A DNA stretch of 64,000 nt from CAZSHB01 sp964606885 (GTDB taxonomy: Bacteria > Babelota > Babeliae > Babelales > CAIQNR01), in NCBI GenBank assembly GCA_964606885.1, contig CAZSHB010000003.1, positions 1 to 64,000 of the forward strand, written 5' to 3'. This document shows, in pieces, positions 36,850 to 45,822 of the stretch. Below the pieces are notes generated by a model. The model saw only the letters and a program-made list of their open reading frames with translations. It was not told where the DNA came from and did no database searches. The position numbers and the translations under genes are program-made. How positions within the stretch are numbered: position 1 is the first letter of the stretch; every line of letters begins with the position of its first letter.

Positions 36850-36878
36850 TTGAGAAAAGCCAGCAAGCACCCTATACT
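36850..36878 (+). promoter_or_regulatory. Sigma70-type promoter
   Basis: TTGAGA at 36850-36855, 17 bases, then TATACT at 36873-36878, about 50 bases before the NUDIX gene. Confidence 0.6.
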
Positions 36879-36928
36879 ACTGCGTGCATCCTTAAAAAAA
36901 TAAAATCAAAAATGAGTATAAAAGTGCT

Positions 36929-37546
36929 ATGCAAACCCAAAAAACAGTGACCCTTTCTGGTGACAAATACACCGAATCGATCTTAGTTATCCCAACCGCC
37001 ACCCTATTTCCCAACGGCGCATGGAACGGTCTTAAAAAAGTTAATTGCGACACGTACCTAGACTTAATAGATAAAAATAAAGAATTTATCGCCCGTGGCG
37101 TTGCAGAAAACGACCCATCATATAAACAGATTATCCCTTACCTGATCTTTGCGTATAACGAAAAATATTTTATTATGCAGCGTAAAAACTCCTCAACCGA
37201 ACAGCGCCTTGCAAATAAATACACCTTAGGTATTGGCGGCCATTTACGAGAAGAAGATATGGAAGGTTCAAGTATTATCGATTGGGCGCAGCGAGAATTT
37301 CACGAAGAAATCAACTACTCAGGCAACCTGACCATTACTCCTCTTGGTGTATTAAATGACGACAGTAATGATGTGGGTAAAGTACATGCTGGATTTGTCT
37401 TCCTGCTTGAAGGCGATTCTGATAAGATTACCATTAAATCAGAACTCAAAAATGGCCATCTAGCAACGCTACAAGAACTCAAAGACAAATATCCATTGAT
37501 GGAAAGTTGGTCCCAATACGTTCTTGATTATTTGATACAACGCTAA
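36929..37546 (+). CDS. NUDIX-domain hydrolase
   Basis: The 205-residue protein contains the Nudix box as GGHLREEDMEGSSIIDWAQR followed at once by EFHEEINY, giving the REx2EE core that binds magnesium. The box is a few residues longer than the canonical spacing. Family members hydrolyse nucleoside diphosphates linked to another group; the substrate cannot be deduced. There is no signal peptide, so it is cytoplasmic. It stands alone between leuS and the ankyrin island. Confidence 0.85.
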   Translation: MQTQKTVTLSGDKYTESILVIPTATLFPNGAWNGLKKVNCDTYLDLIDKNKEFIARGVAENDPSYKQIIPYLIFAYNEKYFIMQRKNSSTEQRLANKYTLGIGGHLREEDMEGSSIIDWAQREFHEEINYSGNLTITPLGVLNDDSNDVGKVHAGFVFLLEGDSDKITIKSELKNGHLATLQELKDKYPLMESWSQYVLDYLIQR

Positions 37547-37556
37547 TACCATTTAA

Positions 37557-37766
37557 ACGTGCTTAGGGGCACGCTTACATCAAGGTTACTTATCAGCTGC
37601 ACAGATACGAGAAATTAGCGCACACCATCATTCCGATACACCTTGTTATTATCATAGTTCACCATTGCCAAGAATATTCCATACCATACAATCAACACCC
37701 TCTGAGCAGTTGCCTGTATTAAAAATATTACAAGATATTAAACACAAACAAAAAACTACCCATTAA
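37557..37766 (+). pseudogene. Start-less reading frame, possible gene remnant
   Basis: A frame of 69 codons runs from just after a stop at 37554-37556 to a TAA at 37764-37766 and has no ATG or other plausible start. It reads QGYLSAAQIREISAHHHSD at its beginning and ends ILQDIKHKQKTTH. Composition is like the neighbouring exported proteins. It may be the 3' remnant of a lost effector gene, or chance. Confidence 0.3.
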
Positions 37767-37774
37767 GGATTTTT

Positions 37775-38425
37775 ATGAAAAAAATAGTATTACTAAGCGG
37801 ATTAATTCTTTCTCAATGGTGTTATGCAAATGATAACGAAACAATATATGCCCATAGCACACCTGTGGCTAACAAAAGTTCTTCCCCTGAAGAGCACATT
37901 CTTGAACTTAATAATAAACTTTTAAAGGCAACACGAGATTGCGATGTAACAAATATGCTCAAGGCTCTTGCACAAGGAGCAAAAAGTAATAATGGTAAAG
38001 GCCTCCTAGAATATCTAACTGTTTTGAGTGCCGCTCAATGTTTTGACAACCGCATCTTAGATACATTAATGCAGCACAACTTTAGCCCTTCTGCTCGTGG
38101 CATATTACCTTATGAAGAGCCAGTGATTATTACTATGGCAGATCAGGGAAATATACGGGCAGTAAAAAGATTGCTCAACGCTGGAACTGATATTGATCAA
38201 GAAGGTTGGCATGGAGATACAGCTTTACTCAATGCTGTAAAGGAATGTAACACTCATATGATAAAAGCTTTATTAGTATGGGGAGCAGATCCTTCAAAAG
38301 CCAATTTTTTTGGTGAAACACCAGAAACTGTTATCCCAGATTGTACAGGCGCATCTGCTCAAAAAGATCTGAAACAAATTGAATTCTTACTTACTCGGGC
38401 TAAAGCAAGAAAAGAAATAAAATGA
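37775..38425 (+). CDS. Exported ankyrin-repeat protein
   Basis: This 216-residue protein has a signal peptide (residues 1-19, ending CYA) and AAGGA as ribosome-binding site. Three to four ankyrin units occupy about residues 45-200, the clearest being DQGNIRAVKRLLNAGTDIDQ and GDTALLNAVKECNTHMIKAL. It overlaps the next ankyrin gene by four bases (ATGA) and starts the 37.8-50 kb island. The binding partner is unknown. Confidence 0.75.
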   Translation: MKKIVLLSGLILSQWCYANDNETIYAHSTPVANKSSSPEEHILELNNKLLKATRDCDVTNMLKALAQGAKSNNGKGLLEYLTVLSAAQCFDNRILDTLMQHNFSPSARGILPYEEPVIITMADQGNIRAVKRLLNAGTDIDQEGWHGDTALLNAVKECNTHMIKALLVWGADPSKANFFGETPETVIPDCTGASAQKDLKQIEFLLTRAKARKEIK

Positions 38426-39033
38426 AAAAATATATATCTCTATGGCTAGTACTATTTTCTGGCTTATTACATGCATCTTCAAGGCAAGATGATCCCAATG
38501 GACTTCATCCAATTATTACCCCTGCTGATCCTTTAAACAGTCAAAAGCCTGACTGGTCTTTGTATAATGCTATTGTAAGTGGCGATACAGAAACAGCCTT
38601 ACTATTGATTGAAAAATTATTTGATTGTATGCCGTATCCAATGGCGAATGAAGAAAGTTATCTTCATTATGCAGTACAATATGGACGGGTAGAAATCGTA
38701 AAAGCATTGCTTTATACAGACTTATTTGATGTAGATCAAATTGATAGTGAAGGCCATACACCTTTGTATTATCTTCTCATGATGAGAACCTCCCGAGGAA
38801 CAAGCCTCCGTGCTTCTTCCCAGGATTATATTGCAATAGCAGAATTATTAATTGAACATGGCGCAGATATCGAAAAAGAAGATACTGATGGGCTTACTCC
38901 TCTGTATTATGCTGGGGTTGCAGGACACGAAGATATAGCTCGATTACTTATTGATATTTCAAAAAAACGGAAACAGTCATTCGGGAAACACAATGATATT
39001 GATGCTATTGTTCTAGATGGGTTATTTAATTAA
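38422..39033 (+). CDS. Exported ankyrin-repeat protein
   Basis: The 203-residue protein has a signal peptide (residues 1-18, ending LHA). Ankyrin units include YLHYAVQYGRVEIVKALLY, GHTPLYYLLM and DGLTPLYYAGVAGHEDIARL, between about residues 70 and 185. Translation is probably coupled to the upstream ankyrin gene through the ATGA overlap. Confidence 0.75.
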   Translation: MKKYISLWLVLFSGLLHASSRQDDPNGLHPIITPADPLNSQKPDWSLYNAIVSGDTETALLLIEKLFDCMPYPMANEESYLHYAVQYGRVEIVKALLYTDLFDVDQIDSEGHTPLYYLLMMRTSRGTSLRASSQDYIAIAELLIEHGADIEKEDTDGLTPLYYAGVAGHEDIARLLIDISKKRKQSFGKHNDIDAIVLDGLFN

Positions 39034-39045
39034 ATAAAAACACTT

Positions 39046-39420
39046 ATGAAAACTACTTCTTTACTATGGATGCTAACAACGCTCATCAGCAGTTGTATGT
39101 ATGCAGCAACTCAAGAACATGATCAAGCTATCAAAATGCCATCTCTCGATATTTTACAGGAAAGACTTACACATGCTGGCTTTGGTCACTTTGATAAACA
39201 GACTAAATTAGCTCAGCAATTAGCCAATCAAGAAAGATTACCTTTAGGCGTCTTTTCTACAGTACAACAATGTATCCATAACTATGCTCACAGTAATCCT
39301 GAACAAGCACAAGGATATCTTAAGCATTCAGACCAACTGCTTGAGATTTTATTAAAAGATTACCCGACAATCTTATTAACATTAAAAACAAGTAAGCTTT
39401 ATACACCATCAGCACAATAA
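39046..39420 (+). CDS. Small exported protein, unknown
   Basis: The 124-residue protein has a signal peptide (residues 1-20, ending MYA) and a helical mature part without recognised motif. It follows the ankyrin pair by 12 bases and is probably the third gene of that operon. Confidence 0.5.
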   Translation: MKTTSLLWMLTTLISSCMYAATQEHDQAIKMPSLDILQERLTHAGFGHFDKQTKLAQQLANQERLPLGVFSTVQQCIHNYAHSNPEQAQGYLKHSDQLLEILLKDYPTILLTLKTSKLYTPSAQ

Positions 39421-39501
39421 GATGATTTCTGTATGAAAATATTTATGAAAACCCTCTTCTCATCTGATTGTGACATTGTAGTTTAATTCATCACGCAACA
39501 A

Positions 39502-41103
39502 TTAAAATTGATATAAATACTGAACTTCAAGCGTCTTTCCATCTTCGCTTAATTGTCCACCTTTAGGAATAATAAGTTCGTGTGTTTCTGGATCAAGATA
39601 ACGGTTTTGAACTGTTGCAATAATTGAATCTCCAGTTCCTCTTTGAACGACTCTAACGTAGCCTGGCAAATAAAGTACACCATATTCTATGGTACCACCT
39701 TCAGGAACAATGAATGCATCTGTTTCTGGATCTAGATAACCATTTTCTGGGGTAGCAACAAAAGAAACATCTGCCTTTGTATCAATAACTGTTCGCGTAA
39801 AATGTGGCACAAAAAGATATCCCGCATCTTCATCAAGATAACCACCTTTAGGAATGATCAATTGATTCATGTTAGTAGGATCAACATACCCGTTACACGT
39901 TGTAGCCATTACCGAGTCACCCGTCTCTAAACTCATAACATAAACTTGCCAAGGGTTAAACATACCCATTCTTGTAGTTAGTCTATATTTCTTTTTAAGT
40001 TCCCTAATCTGTGGATCTTTTAAATCAAACGGCAAAATAGTACCTACAGCATCAATTTCTTCTAGAGATGGCGTATTAACAAAGCAAGAAAGGCTCAGTG
40101 TTTTTAAATTTTGCAAACTACCGTAAGCATACTGTCCAAACTCAACGTAAGCATTAAGATTAACCTCTTTAAGGGCAGGTAAATTGTTAAAGGCACCTGC
40201 TTCTATAGAAGTTATACTATTTTCTGCAAGACTAATATTTTTAACTGAAGGTAAGTTAACAAACGTATTTTTAATAATTGTTGCCAGATTGTTTTTATCA
40301 ATATTTAAAGCAATAGCTGATTTTATATTGGGAACATTATTAAGTCCCTTTAACGATGTTAGACCTTGATTAGATAGGTCAAGTTCAAGACGTTGCGTGC
40401 CATCATAATATTGCCTCATGGAAACTGCTGGAATTGATTGAGTATCTATAAGATCTTGAACTGAAATAGGGAATGGCTTGAGTGTTGGTTTACCCGTTGT
40501 ATAGTCTGGAACAGGAAATAGATCTTTTCCTTCAGGATTCGACGATCCAATAAAAAGTTGAACTCGCTGAGTAAGCTTTGGATAACCCATGGCTACACGC
40601 GATTTACCTGCATATTCTTTTATTTTCTTTATAAGGATAGCAGCATGTTTGTTAGCCATTTTACTAATTAAGGCATTTGGTTTTTTTAATGGTCGATATT
40701 CTGTAAAAAGCAACTCTGCCAATTTTTCTTGCAAAAAATGATCTTGATCAAGCATGAAATCTGCAGCCAAAATAGCTCCAAGAAGATCATCTGTTGTACA
40801 CGGTTTAAAAGTCGGATCAATAATCATGGTCATAACAGTATCAAAGTCTCTTTTAGTCAAACTAGGCGTACGAGAAAAATCGACAGTATTATCGCTTTCA
40901 AGCCCAACTTGATCCGCCGCTTGCACCACAACTAACTGCTTTGCAAATCCAGCTGGATACATGCCAGTGCGACCGTCTGCAAAAATAATCGTATATTCTG
41001 GTTCTTGTGCATCATAAAAAACATCGCCGTCTACATCCGCTGCCGCCTGAACGCTACCACTTAAACCTACTAGTACGATTAACCAACCTAAAAATCTTTT
41101 CAT
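39502..41103 (-). CDS. Exported protein: BTB/Skp1-like module, leucine-rich repeats, C-terminal triplicated repeat
   Basis: The 533-residue protein has a signal peptide (residues 1-21). Residues 36-135 resemble a BTB/Skp1-type fold, with a FADGRTGMYP start and an ending DDLLGAILAADFMLDQDHFL. A leucine-rich repeat block follows at about 240-345 (LDLSNQGLTSLKGL, ISLAENSITSIEAGAF). Residues 395-533 hold three copies of a unit of roughly 45-50 residues built on TGDS..AT..NGYLDPET...IPKGG. The N-terminal module is shared with the two CaaX ankyrin proteins nearby. In eukaryotes, BTB/Skp1 proteins serve ubiquitin ligases; a host role here is inference. Confidence 0.6.
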   Translation of the reverse strand: MKRFLGWLIVLVGLSGSVQAAADVDGDVFYDAQEPEYTIIFADGRTGMYPAGFAKQLVVVQAADQVGLESDNTVDFSRTPSLTKRDFDTVMTMIIDPTFKPCTTDDLLGAILAADFMLDQDHFLQEKLAELLFTEYRPLKKPNALISKMANKHAAILIKKIKEYAGKSRVAMGYPKLTQRVQLFIGSSNPEGKDLFPVPDYTTGKPTLKPFPISVQDLIDTQSIPAVSMRQYYDGTQRLELDLSNQGLTSLKGLNNVPNIKSAIALNIDKNNLATIIKNTFVNLPSVKNISLAENSITSIEAGAFNNLPALKEVNLNAYVEFGQYAYGSLQNLKTLSLSCFVNTPSLEEIDAVGTILPFDLKDPQIRELKKKYRLTTRMGMFNPWQVYVMSLETGDSVMATTCNGYVDPTNMNQLIIPKGGYLDEDAGYLFVPHFTRTVIDTKADVSFVATPENGYLDPETDAFIVPEGGTIEYGVLYLPGYVRVVQRGTGDSIIATVQNRYLDPETHELIIPKGGQLSEDGKTLEVQYLYQF

Positions 41104-41220
41104 CCTAACCCTCTCTATTATATATTCTATTTGAAATAATATCAGTAGTTATATAAAGAAATAAAGAGAAAGATAAAAAGACCCTTATATGAGCTTAAAA
41201 GCTTGTCTCCAGCAACCCGC

Positions 41221-42111
41221 TTAGTCTTTATGGTTTCTTCTTGTAATATGCCAAGGTAATGGATTAAAAGGGCTTTTTTCTGGCTTATATAAAAGGCAAA
41301 ATTCTTGAGGAGTCATGCGTGTATCTTCTTTTGGATTATAATTACCAGGCACGCGGGGTAAACGCTCACCTTCCCAAGAATCCAACAAAATACCCGCTAC
41401 TGTAAGTTTAGGTAGCCTGTCTGCTAAACATCCCAACTTTATTTTACCAAGAGGGTTATTTCTAAGATCTAATTGCTTCAATTCTGGTAAACCAACCCAC
41501 TGCCCTTCTTCAAGAACAGTAATGTTATTATCAGATAGATCTACCGTTTTAAGAGCTGATAACGAACGGCCAGGTCGTAACCTTTGGTCCCGTTCATAAT
41601 CGAATTCATACACAGGAAGCTTCACCTCATGGTCTTTGAAAGTACCTGGCTGTACTGCAAAAATTGCATTATGACTACAATCAAGAAGCCGTAAATATGC
41701 TAACGTTGCAAAAAGAGCTGGATATAACTCTTGTTTAATTCCACAATTACTCATGTGCAGTTCTTGCAGATTAACCATACTATGCAACGCTTTTTCTGGG
41801 ATAGCACCAATCTGGCACCCAGACAGATTTAGCACTAAAAGATTTGTAAACCCTTTTAAAACATTAGGCTGCAATTTAAGTATACGTGGTGCCTGATTAT
41901 GTTGCTGCAACCGTAATAGCGCAATTTTTTGCCGTTCTTTTTGTGAAGGTAATTGATCTTCTTTTAATGGATACTCTAAGCACAGCTCTTTACCACCCTC
42001 ACGATCTTTACTGTGCAAAAAAGCCCCACTAGGCAAAAATACACCCTCTGCTGCATCTATAACATGAGGGCTTAAAAGTAGTCCAACCAATAACCCATAC
42101 CTTAATTTCAT
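41221..42111 (-). CDS. Exported leucine-rich-repeat protein
   Basis: I chose the ATG at 42111 because AAGGAGAGG lies just before it and a signal peptide (MKLRYGLLVGLLLSPHVIDA) follows. The 296-residue protein has about five leucine-rich repeats, for example LLVLNLSGCQIGAIPEKAL, LRLLDCSHNAIFAVQPGTF, KTVDLSDNNITVLEEGQW and LKQLDLRNNPLGKI. Such repeats bind proteins. The gene follows the CaaX ankyrin gene and probably shares its transcript. Confidence 0.75.
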   Translation of the reverse strand: MKLRYGLLVGLLLSPHVIDAAEGVFLPSGAFLHSKDREGGKELCLEYPLKEDQLPSQKERQKIALLRLQQHNQAPRILKLQPNVLKGFTNLLVLNLSGCQIGAIPEKALHSMVNLQELHMSNCGIKQELYPALFATLAYLRLLDCSHNAIFAVQPGTFKDHEVKLPVYEFDYERDQRLRPGRSLSALKTVDLSDNNITVLEEGQWVGLPELKQLDLRNNPLGKIKLGCLADRLPKLTVAGILLDSWEGERLPRVPGNYNPKEDTRMTPQEFCLLYKPEKSPFNPLPWHITRRNHKD

Positions 42112-42119
42112 ACCTCTCC

Positions 42120-43676
42120 TTACAATATCGAACACCAAGTATTTTTTTTAATTGGCTGACAAACCGCTACAAACTCGCTTTTACGAGCATCTTCACCCGC
42201 TTGCAATAAATCTACAATAGCATCATGTTCTTCCATACGTGCATGATCAATTGCCTTTCTTTTAAGATTATCTGCAAGATCTTTACGCGCTCCTGCAGCA
42301 AGTAACGCTACAACTACTGCAGCATGGCCTTGACTCGATGCTGCTATAAGTGGAGTAGACCCATACATATTACAGGAATCTAACTCAGCACCTGCTACAA
42401 TAAGCGCTTGTACTACGTTTACATACCCAAAATAACTGGCTCGTGATAATACCGTATCTTGAACACTATTTTTTAAGTTTGGATTTGCTTGAGCAGCAAG
42501 AAGTAACTGCACAATTTTTTCACGATTTTCAAGTTTATAGTGTGAATCAACTGCCATCATAAGCGGTGTATTATGTGCATTATCTACAAGATTTACCTGT
42601 GCTTTTGCTTTCAATAATAGATCTACCATCTCTAGGTCCCCATTATAGGCAGCAGATAATAACCCTCTAAATCCATAACCACATGCAAGCTGCTGATCTA
42701 CATCAACCCCTGCTGCAATAAGTACTGCTACAAGCCGGCTATTGCGACTCTCGACAGCTTGTGCAAAAACATTATCCAGACAGCCTTCTTGTTGTTTAAC
42801 CATATCAGCACCATACACCGTTGCAATCCAACGCAACAAAGTAGATATAGTTTTACGGCTAGTAATATACCCACTCAATTCTTTAAAATCTTGAGTTTGA
42901 TACACAGGCGCACCAGTACGCATTCTTATCTTTGCTGCCGTTTCATTTGAATGTAAAAACCTTTGTACATACCGAATATAAGGATATATAAATTTTTGCG
43001 ACAAATCCGGTATAGGCTCTTCTATAACCGTGTTATCTGTAGTAAGAGCAAATATTTTCTCACTTTTAAAATACCCAACCCCCAAACCGTCTACCCATAT
43101 TTTATTCATTTCATCAAATTGCTCTCGCGTCATTAATGCAAACGTCTTTTGCGGGTTTTTTGCAAAAATCTCGCGATACAAATAGCTTCCAATTCTACAC
43201 GTTATCTCATCAGTCTCACTAAACTCCCCTTTTGCTGGATCACTATAAACAGGTTTACTATTTTCAAGAAGTATTCGTGCTGTCTCAAAAAGAGATATAA
43301 AGCTAACATCAGAATAGGTATAAAAATCTTTTATTTTTATTTGTTCGCTACTAGTATCATGCTGACCATAGAGATCAAAATACTCCCTTAAAAATTTATA
43401 CCACACTATCTGCTTAAAATGTTCCTGTGTTATAGAGGTAGCTTCTAACGAAAACGTACTGGGCCCTTTACCTAAATCTTCTGCAAGTTGCTGATACAAA
43501 AGCAATTGCTCAATAACAGCTTTTGGATAATAACCTTGGTCATCTTTAAACATTACTAAAATAGTATCTTTTTTTGGTTCACTGTTTACTGGTGCATGTC
43601 CTGATGCACTTTCTGCTGCTTGCACCGTTGTCCCTACTAAACACAACACCAACAACTTACTCCATACCTGCTTCAT
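42120..43676 (-). CDS. Exported ankyrin protein with BTB/Skp1-like N-terminus and CaaX box CSIL
   Basis: The 518-residue protein has a signal peptide (residues 1-20, ending VQA) and a module starting ILVMFKDDQGYYPKAVIEQL that is shared with its neighbours. About six ankyrin repeats follow at about residues 300-495, for example GSTPLIAASSQGHAAVVVAL. The last four residues are C-S-I-L, a CaaX box whose terminal Leu favours geranylgeranylation in eukaryotes. Bacteria have no such enzymes, so the motif makes sense only inside a host cell. Part of a tandem pair with the next gene upstream. Confidence 0.75.
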   Translation of the reverse strand: MKQVWSKLLVLCLVGTTVQAAESASGHAPVNSEPKKDTILVMFKDDQGYYPKAVIEQLLLYQQLAEDLGKGPSTFSLEATSITQEHFKQIVWYKFLREYFDLYGQHDTSSEQIKIKDFYTYSDVSFISLFETARILLENSKPVYSDPAKGEFSETDEITCRIGSYLYREIFAKNPQKTFALMTREQFDEMNKIWVDGLGVGYFKSEKIFALTTDNTVIEEPIPDLSQKFIYPYIRYVQRFLHSNETAAKIRMRTGAPVYQTQDFKELSGYITSRKTISTLLRWIATVYGADMVKQQEGCLDNVFAQAVESRNSRLVAVLIAAGVDVDQQLACGYGFRGLLSAAYNGDLEMVDLLLKAKAQVNLVDNAHNTPLMMAVDSHYKLENREKIVQLLLAAQANPNLKNSVQDTVLSRASYFGYVNVVQALIVAGAELDSCNMYGSTPLIAASSQGHAAVVVALLAAGARKDLADNLKRKAIDHARMEEHDAIVDLLQAGEDARKSEFVAVCQPIKKNTWCSIL

Positions 43677-43686
43677 CCATTCCCCT

Positions 43687-45264
43687 TTACATCACTGCAC
43701 ATTGCATACATTTTTTATTCTTTTTACCGGCTTCTAAAAGAGCTAATACCTCTTTATGGTTGTTTTTTCTTGCATGATCAGCTGCCGTCATAAACTGATT
43801 GTCATACAAATGCTTATCTGCTCCGGCAGCAAGTAATGCTGCTACAACAGGAACATGCCCTTCTTCAGCTGCCGCCATAAGAGGAGTACCCCAAGAATCC
43901 CACCTATGAAGGCTTTTATAGTGAACATTCAGTTGGGCACCGGCATCAATCAGTAATTGTACAATATCTGCATACCCAAAACGACTTGCTTTTACTAAAG
44001 CTGTTTCTCCCCATTCAGGTTGTTGCATATTCGGATTAGCCCCTGAAGCAAGAAGCAACTGTACAATTCGCTTGCGACGATCAATTGTAACGCCATCGTC
44101 ATCCCCACTCCCTAATGCCTTTATAAGGGCTGAAGTATGAGCCTCTGTAAAAATATTAACTTTTGCTTTTGCACGTAAAAGAGTCTCAACCATCTCTTGG
44201 TTACAAGTATCAGCGGCATGCATTAATGCTGTAAATCCATACCCTACACCCGCTGATAGCTGTCGATCAACATCTACGCCTGCTTTCAGTAGTAACTCCA
44301 CAAGGCCACTATCGCCTGTTAGTACTACCCTATCAAACAAATTATCAAAAACGATTGCCTTTTCTGCCTTTAATTCTTTGCCATACATAGTAATAACCCA
44401 TTTTAAGCTCGCTACAGACGCATTTTTGTTACATAGCAAACTGTTATACAAAGTATAATAATAATTAGAATGATAAGGCGGTAAACTGATACGAGATTTA
44501 ATAGCGTCTAAAGATGCTTGTGAATGTAAAAATCGCTGTACATACCGAATATAAGGAGCCTGTAAATGTAAGGGCAAAAATGGCAACGATTCTTGCACTA
44601 AAGTACGTTTTTTGTTCTGTTTATCTTTAGACACAAGAGCAAATATGTTTTTTAATCTATGTAAAAAAAAACTTTTATCTTGAAGTCTAATATGACTTAT
44701 TGCTTGCACCCAAGCCTCGTTCATTTCTTCAAACTGCTCGTCTGTCATTAATCCAAGAGTTCCATCCGGATTCTCACAAAATCTTTTATATAAGACATAT
44801 CCAATTGTACATGTTGCTATATCTAAACAAGCAAGTTCACCTGTAGCTGCATCGCTATACACAGGTTTTTGATTCTCTAATAGTATCCGTACTGTTTCAA
44901 ACAGATCTATTACATCTTGTATTGAACCATCTTGACGAATAAAAGCATTATAAGCTATACCTGGCACATCAAACTTATCAAGATCATCTTTGAGATATAC
45001 AACAAATGCAAAATTTTTCTGTGTAATACCAGTAGCTTCTAACAAAAAAGTTGCAGCCTGGTCCTGACCAAGATCTTCTACAAATTGCTTATACAGTGGC
45101 AGTTTATCAATAAGAGCTTTTGGATAATAACCTTGACCATCTATAAACGTTACCAAAACAGTCTCTTCTGTTGGCGTAGATACTCTTGACGATGCTCTTG
45201 ATGCATTTTCTGCTGCTTGCACCGTTGTCCCTACCATGCATAATATATAGAACAACTTATTCAC
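43687..45264 (-). CDS. Exported ankyrin protein with BTB/Skp1-like N-terminus and CaaX box CAVM
   Basis: This 525-residue paralogue of the downstream gene has a signal peptide (MNKLFYILCMVGTTVQA), a module starting VLVTFIDGQGYYPKALIDKL, and about six ankyrin repeats at residues 305-515. It ends GKKNKKCMQCAVM: a polybasic stretch, an extra Cys, and a C-A-V-M box whose terminal Met favours farnesylation. This resembles the membrane-targeting tails of small GTPases. The downstream paralogue starts 10 bases after its stop, so the two were probably produced by tandem duplication. Confidence 0.75.
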   Translation of the reverse strand: MNKLFYILCMVGTTVQAAENASRASSRVSTPTEETVLVTFIDGQGYYPKALIDKLPLYKQFVEDLGQDQAATFLLEATGITQKNFAFVVYLKDDLDKFDVPGIAYNAFIRQDGSIQDVIDLFETVRILLENQKPVYSDAATGELACLDIATCTIGYVLYKRFCENPDGTLGLMTDEQFEEMNEAWVQAISHIRLQDKSFFLHRLKNIFALVSKDKQNKKRTLVQESLPFLPLHLQAPYIRYVQRFLHSQASLDAIKSRISLPPYHSNYYYTLYNSLLCNKNASVASLKWVITMYGKELKAEKAIVFDNLFDRVVLTGDSGLVELLLKAGVDVDRQLSAGVGYGFTALMHAADTCNQEMVETLLRAKAKVNIFTEAHTSALIKALGSGDDDGVTIDRRKRIVQLLLASGANPNMQQPEWGETALVKASRFGYADIVQLLIDAGAQLNVHYKSLHRWDSWGTPLMAAAEEGHVPVVAALLAAGADKHLYDNQFMTAADHARKNNHKEVLALLEAGKKNKKCMQCAVM

Positions 45265-45312
45265 ACGTAACCCTTTTTCATTGTAAAAACCTCACATAAC
45301 AAAGGGCATTAT

Positions 45313-45822
45313 ATGCTAAATAACAAAGCGCACTCAATCTTTCTTGAACTACAAAAACTCATCTACCAACCCTGTGGTTTACCCGTAACAAACTATAAAC
45401 AAGAAACAGAAAACAAAGAGTACGGCGCCTGTTCATTTGATCTTAATCAGCATGCCATACAGTTTCGTGTAGCAAAAATAACCCCTACCAAAAATGGTCA
45501 GTTTGTTGCCTTTTATACACGTACTAGGTTGGGCACAACAATCCCTTACGATAGTACAGATACGTTTGATTTTATTATTATCGCCTGCCAGCAAGAAGAA
45601 CATCTGGGGCAATTTATATTTCCCAAAGCAGTTTTAGTACAACACGGTTATGTATCTGTTAACGGTATTGGTGGTAAACGGGCCATGCGTATCTACCCGC
45701 CATGGGATGTACCAGAAAGCGCTCAAGCAGCAAAAACACAGGCTTGGCAGCTACCCTATTTTACTACCATCAAACCACATTGTGATAATACTGCAATTTG
45801 TGCCCTTCTTGTTCATCGATAG
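45313..45822 (+). CDS. MepB-family protein
   Basis: The 169-residue protein matches the MepB family: EYGACSFDLNQHAIQFRVAK followed by ITPTKNGQFVAFYTR, then FIFPKAVLVQHG, GKRAMRIYPPWDVP and KTQAWQLPYF. In Staphylococcus mepB lies in the mepRAB operon for a multidrug pump, but its biochemical role is unknown. No mepR or mepA is present here. There is no signal peptide. It converges with the next ankyrin gene and overlaps its 3' end by 53 bases. Confidence 0.88.
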   Translation: MLNNKAHSIFLELQKLIYQPCGLPVTNYKQETENKEYGACSFDLNQHAIQFRVAKITPTKNGQFVAFYTRTRLGTTIPYDSTDTFDFIIIACQQEEHLGQFIFPKAVLVQHGYVSVNGIGGKRAMRIYPPWDVPESAQAAKTQAWQLPYFTTIKPHCDNTAICALLVHR

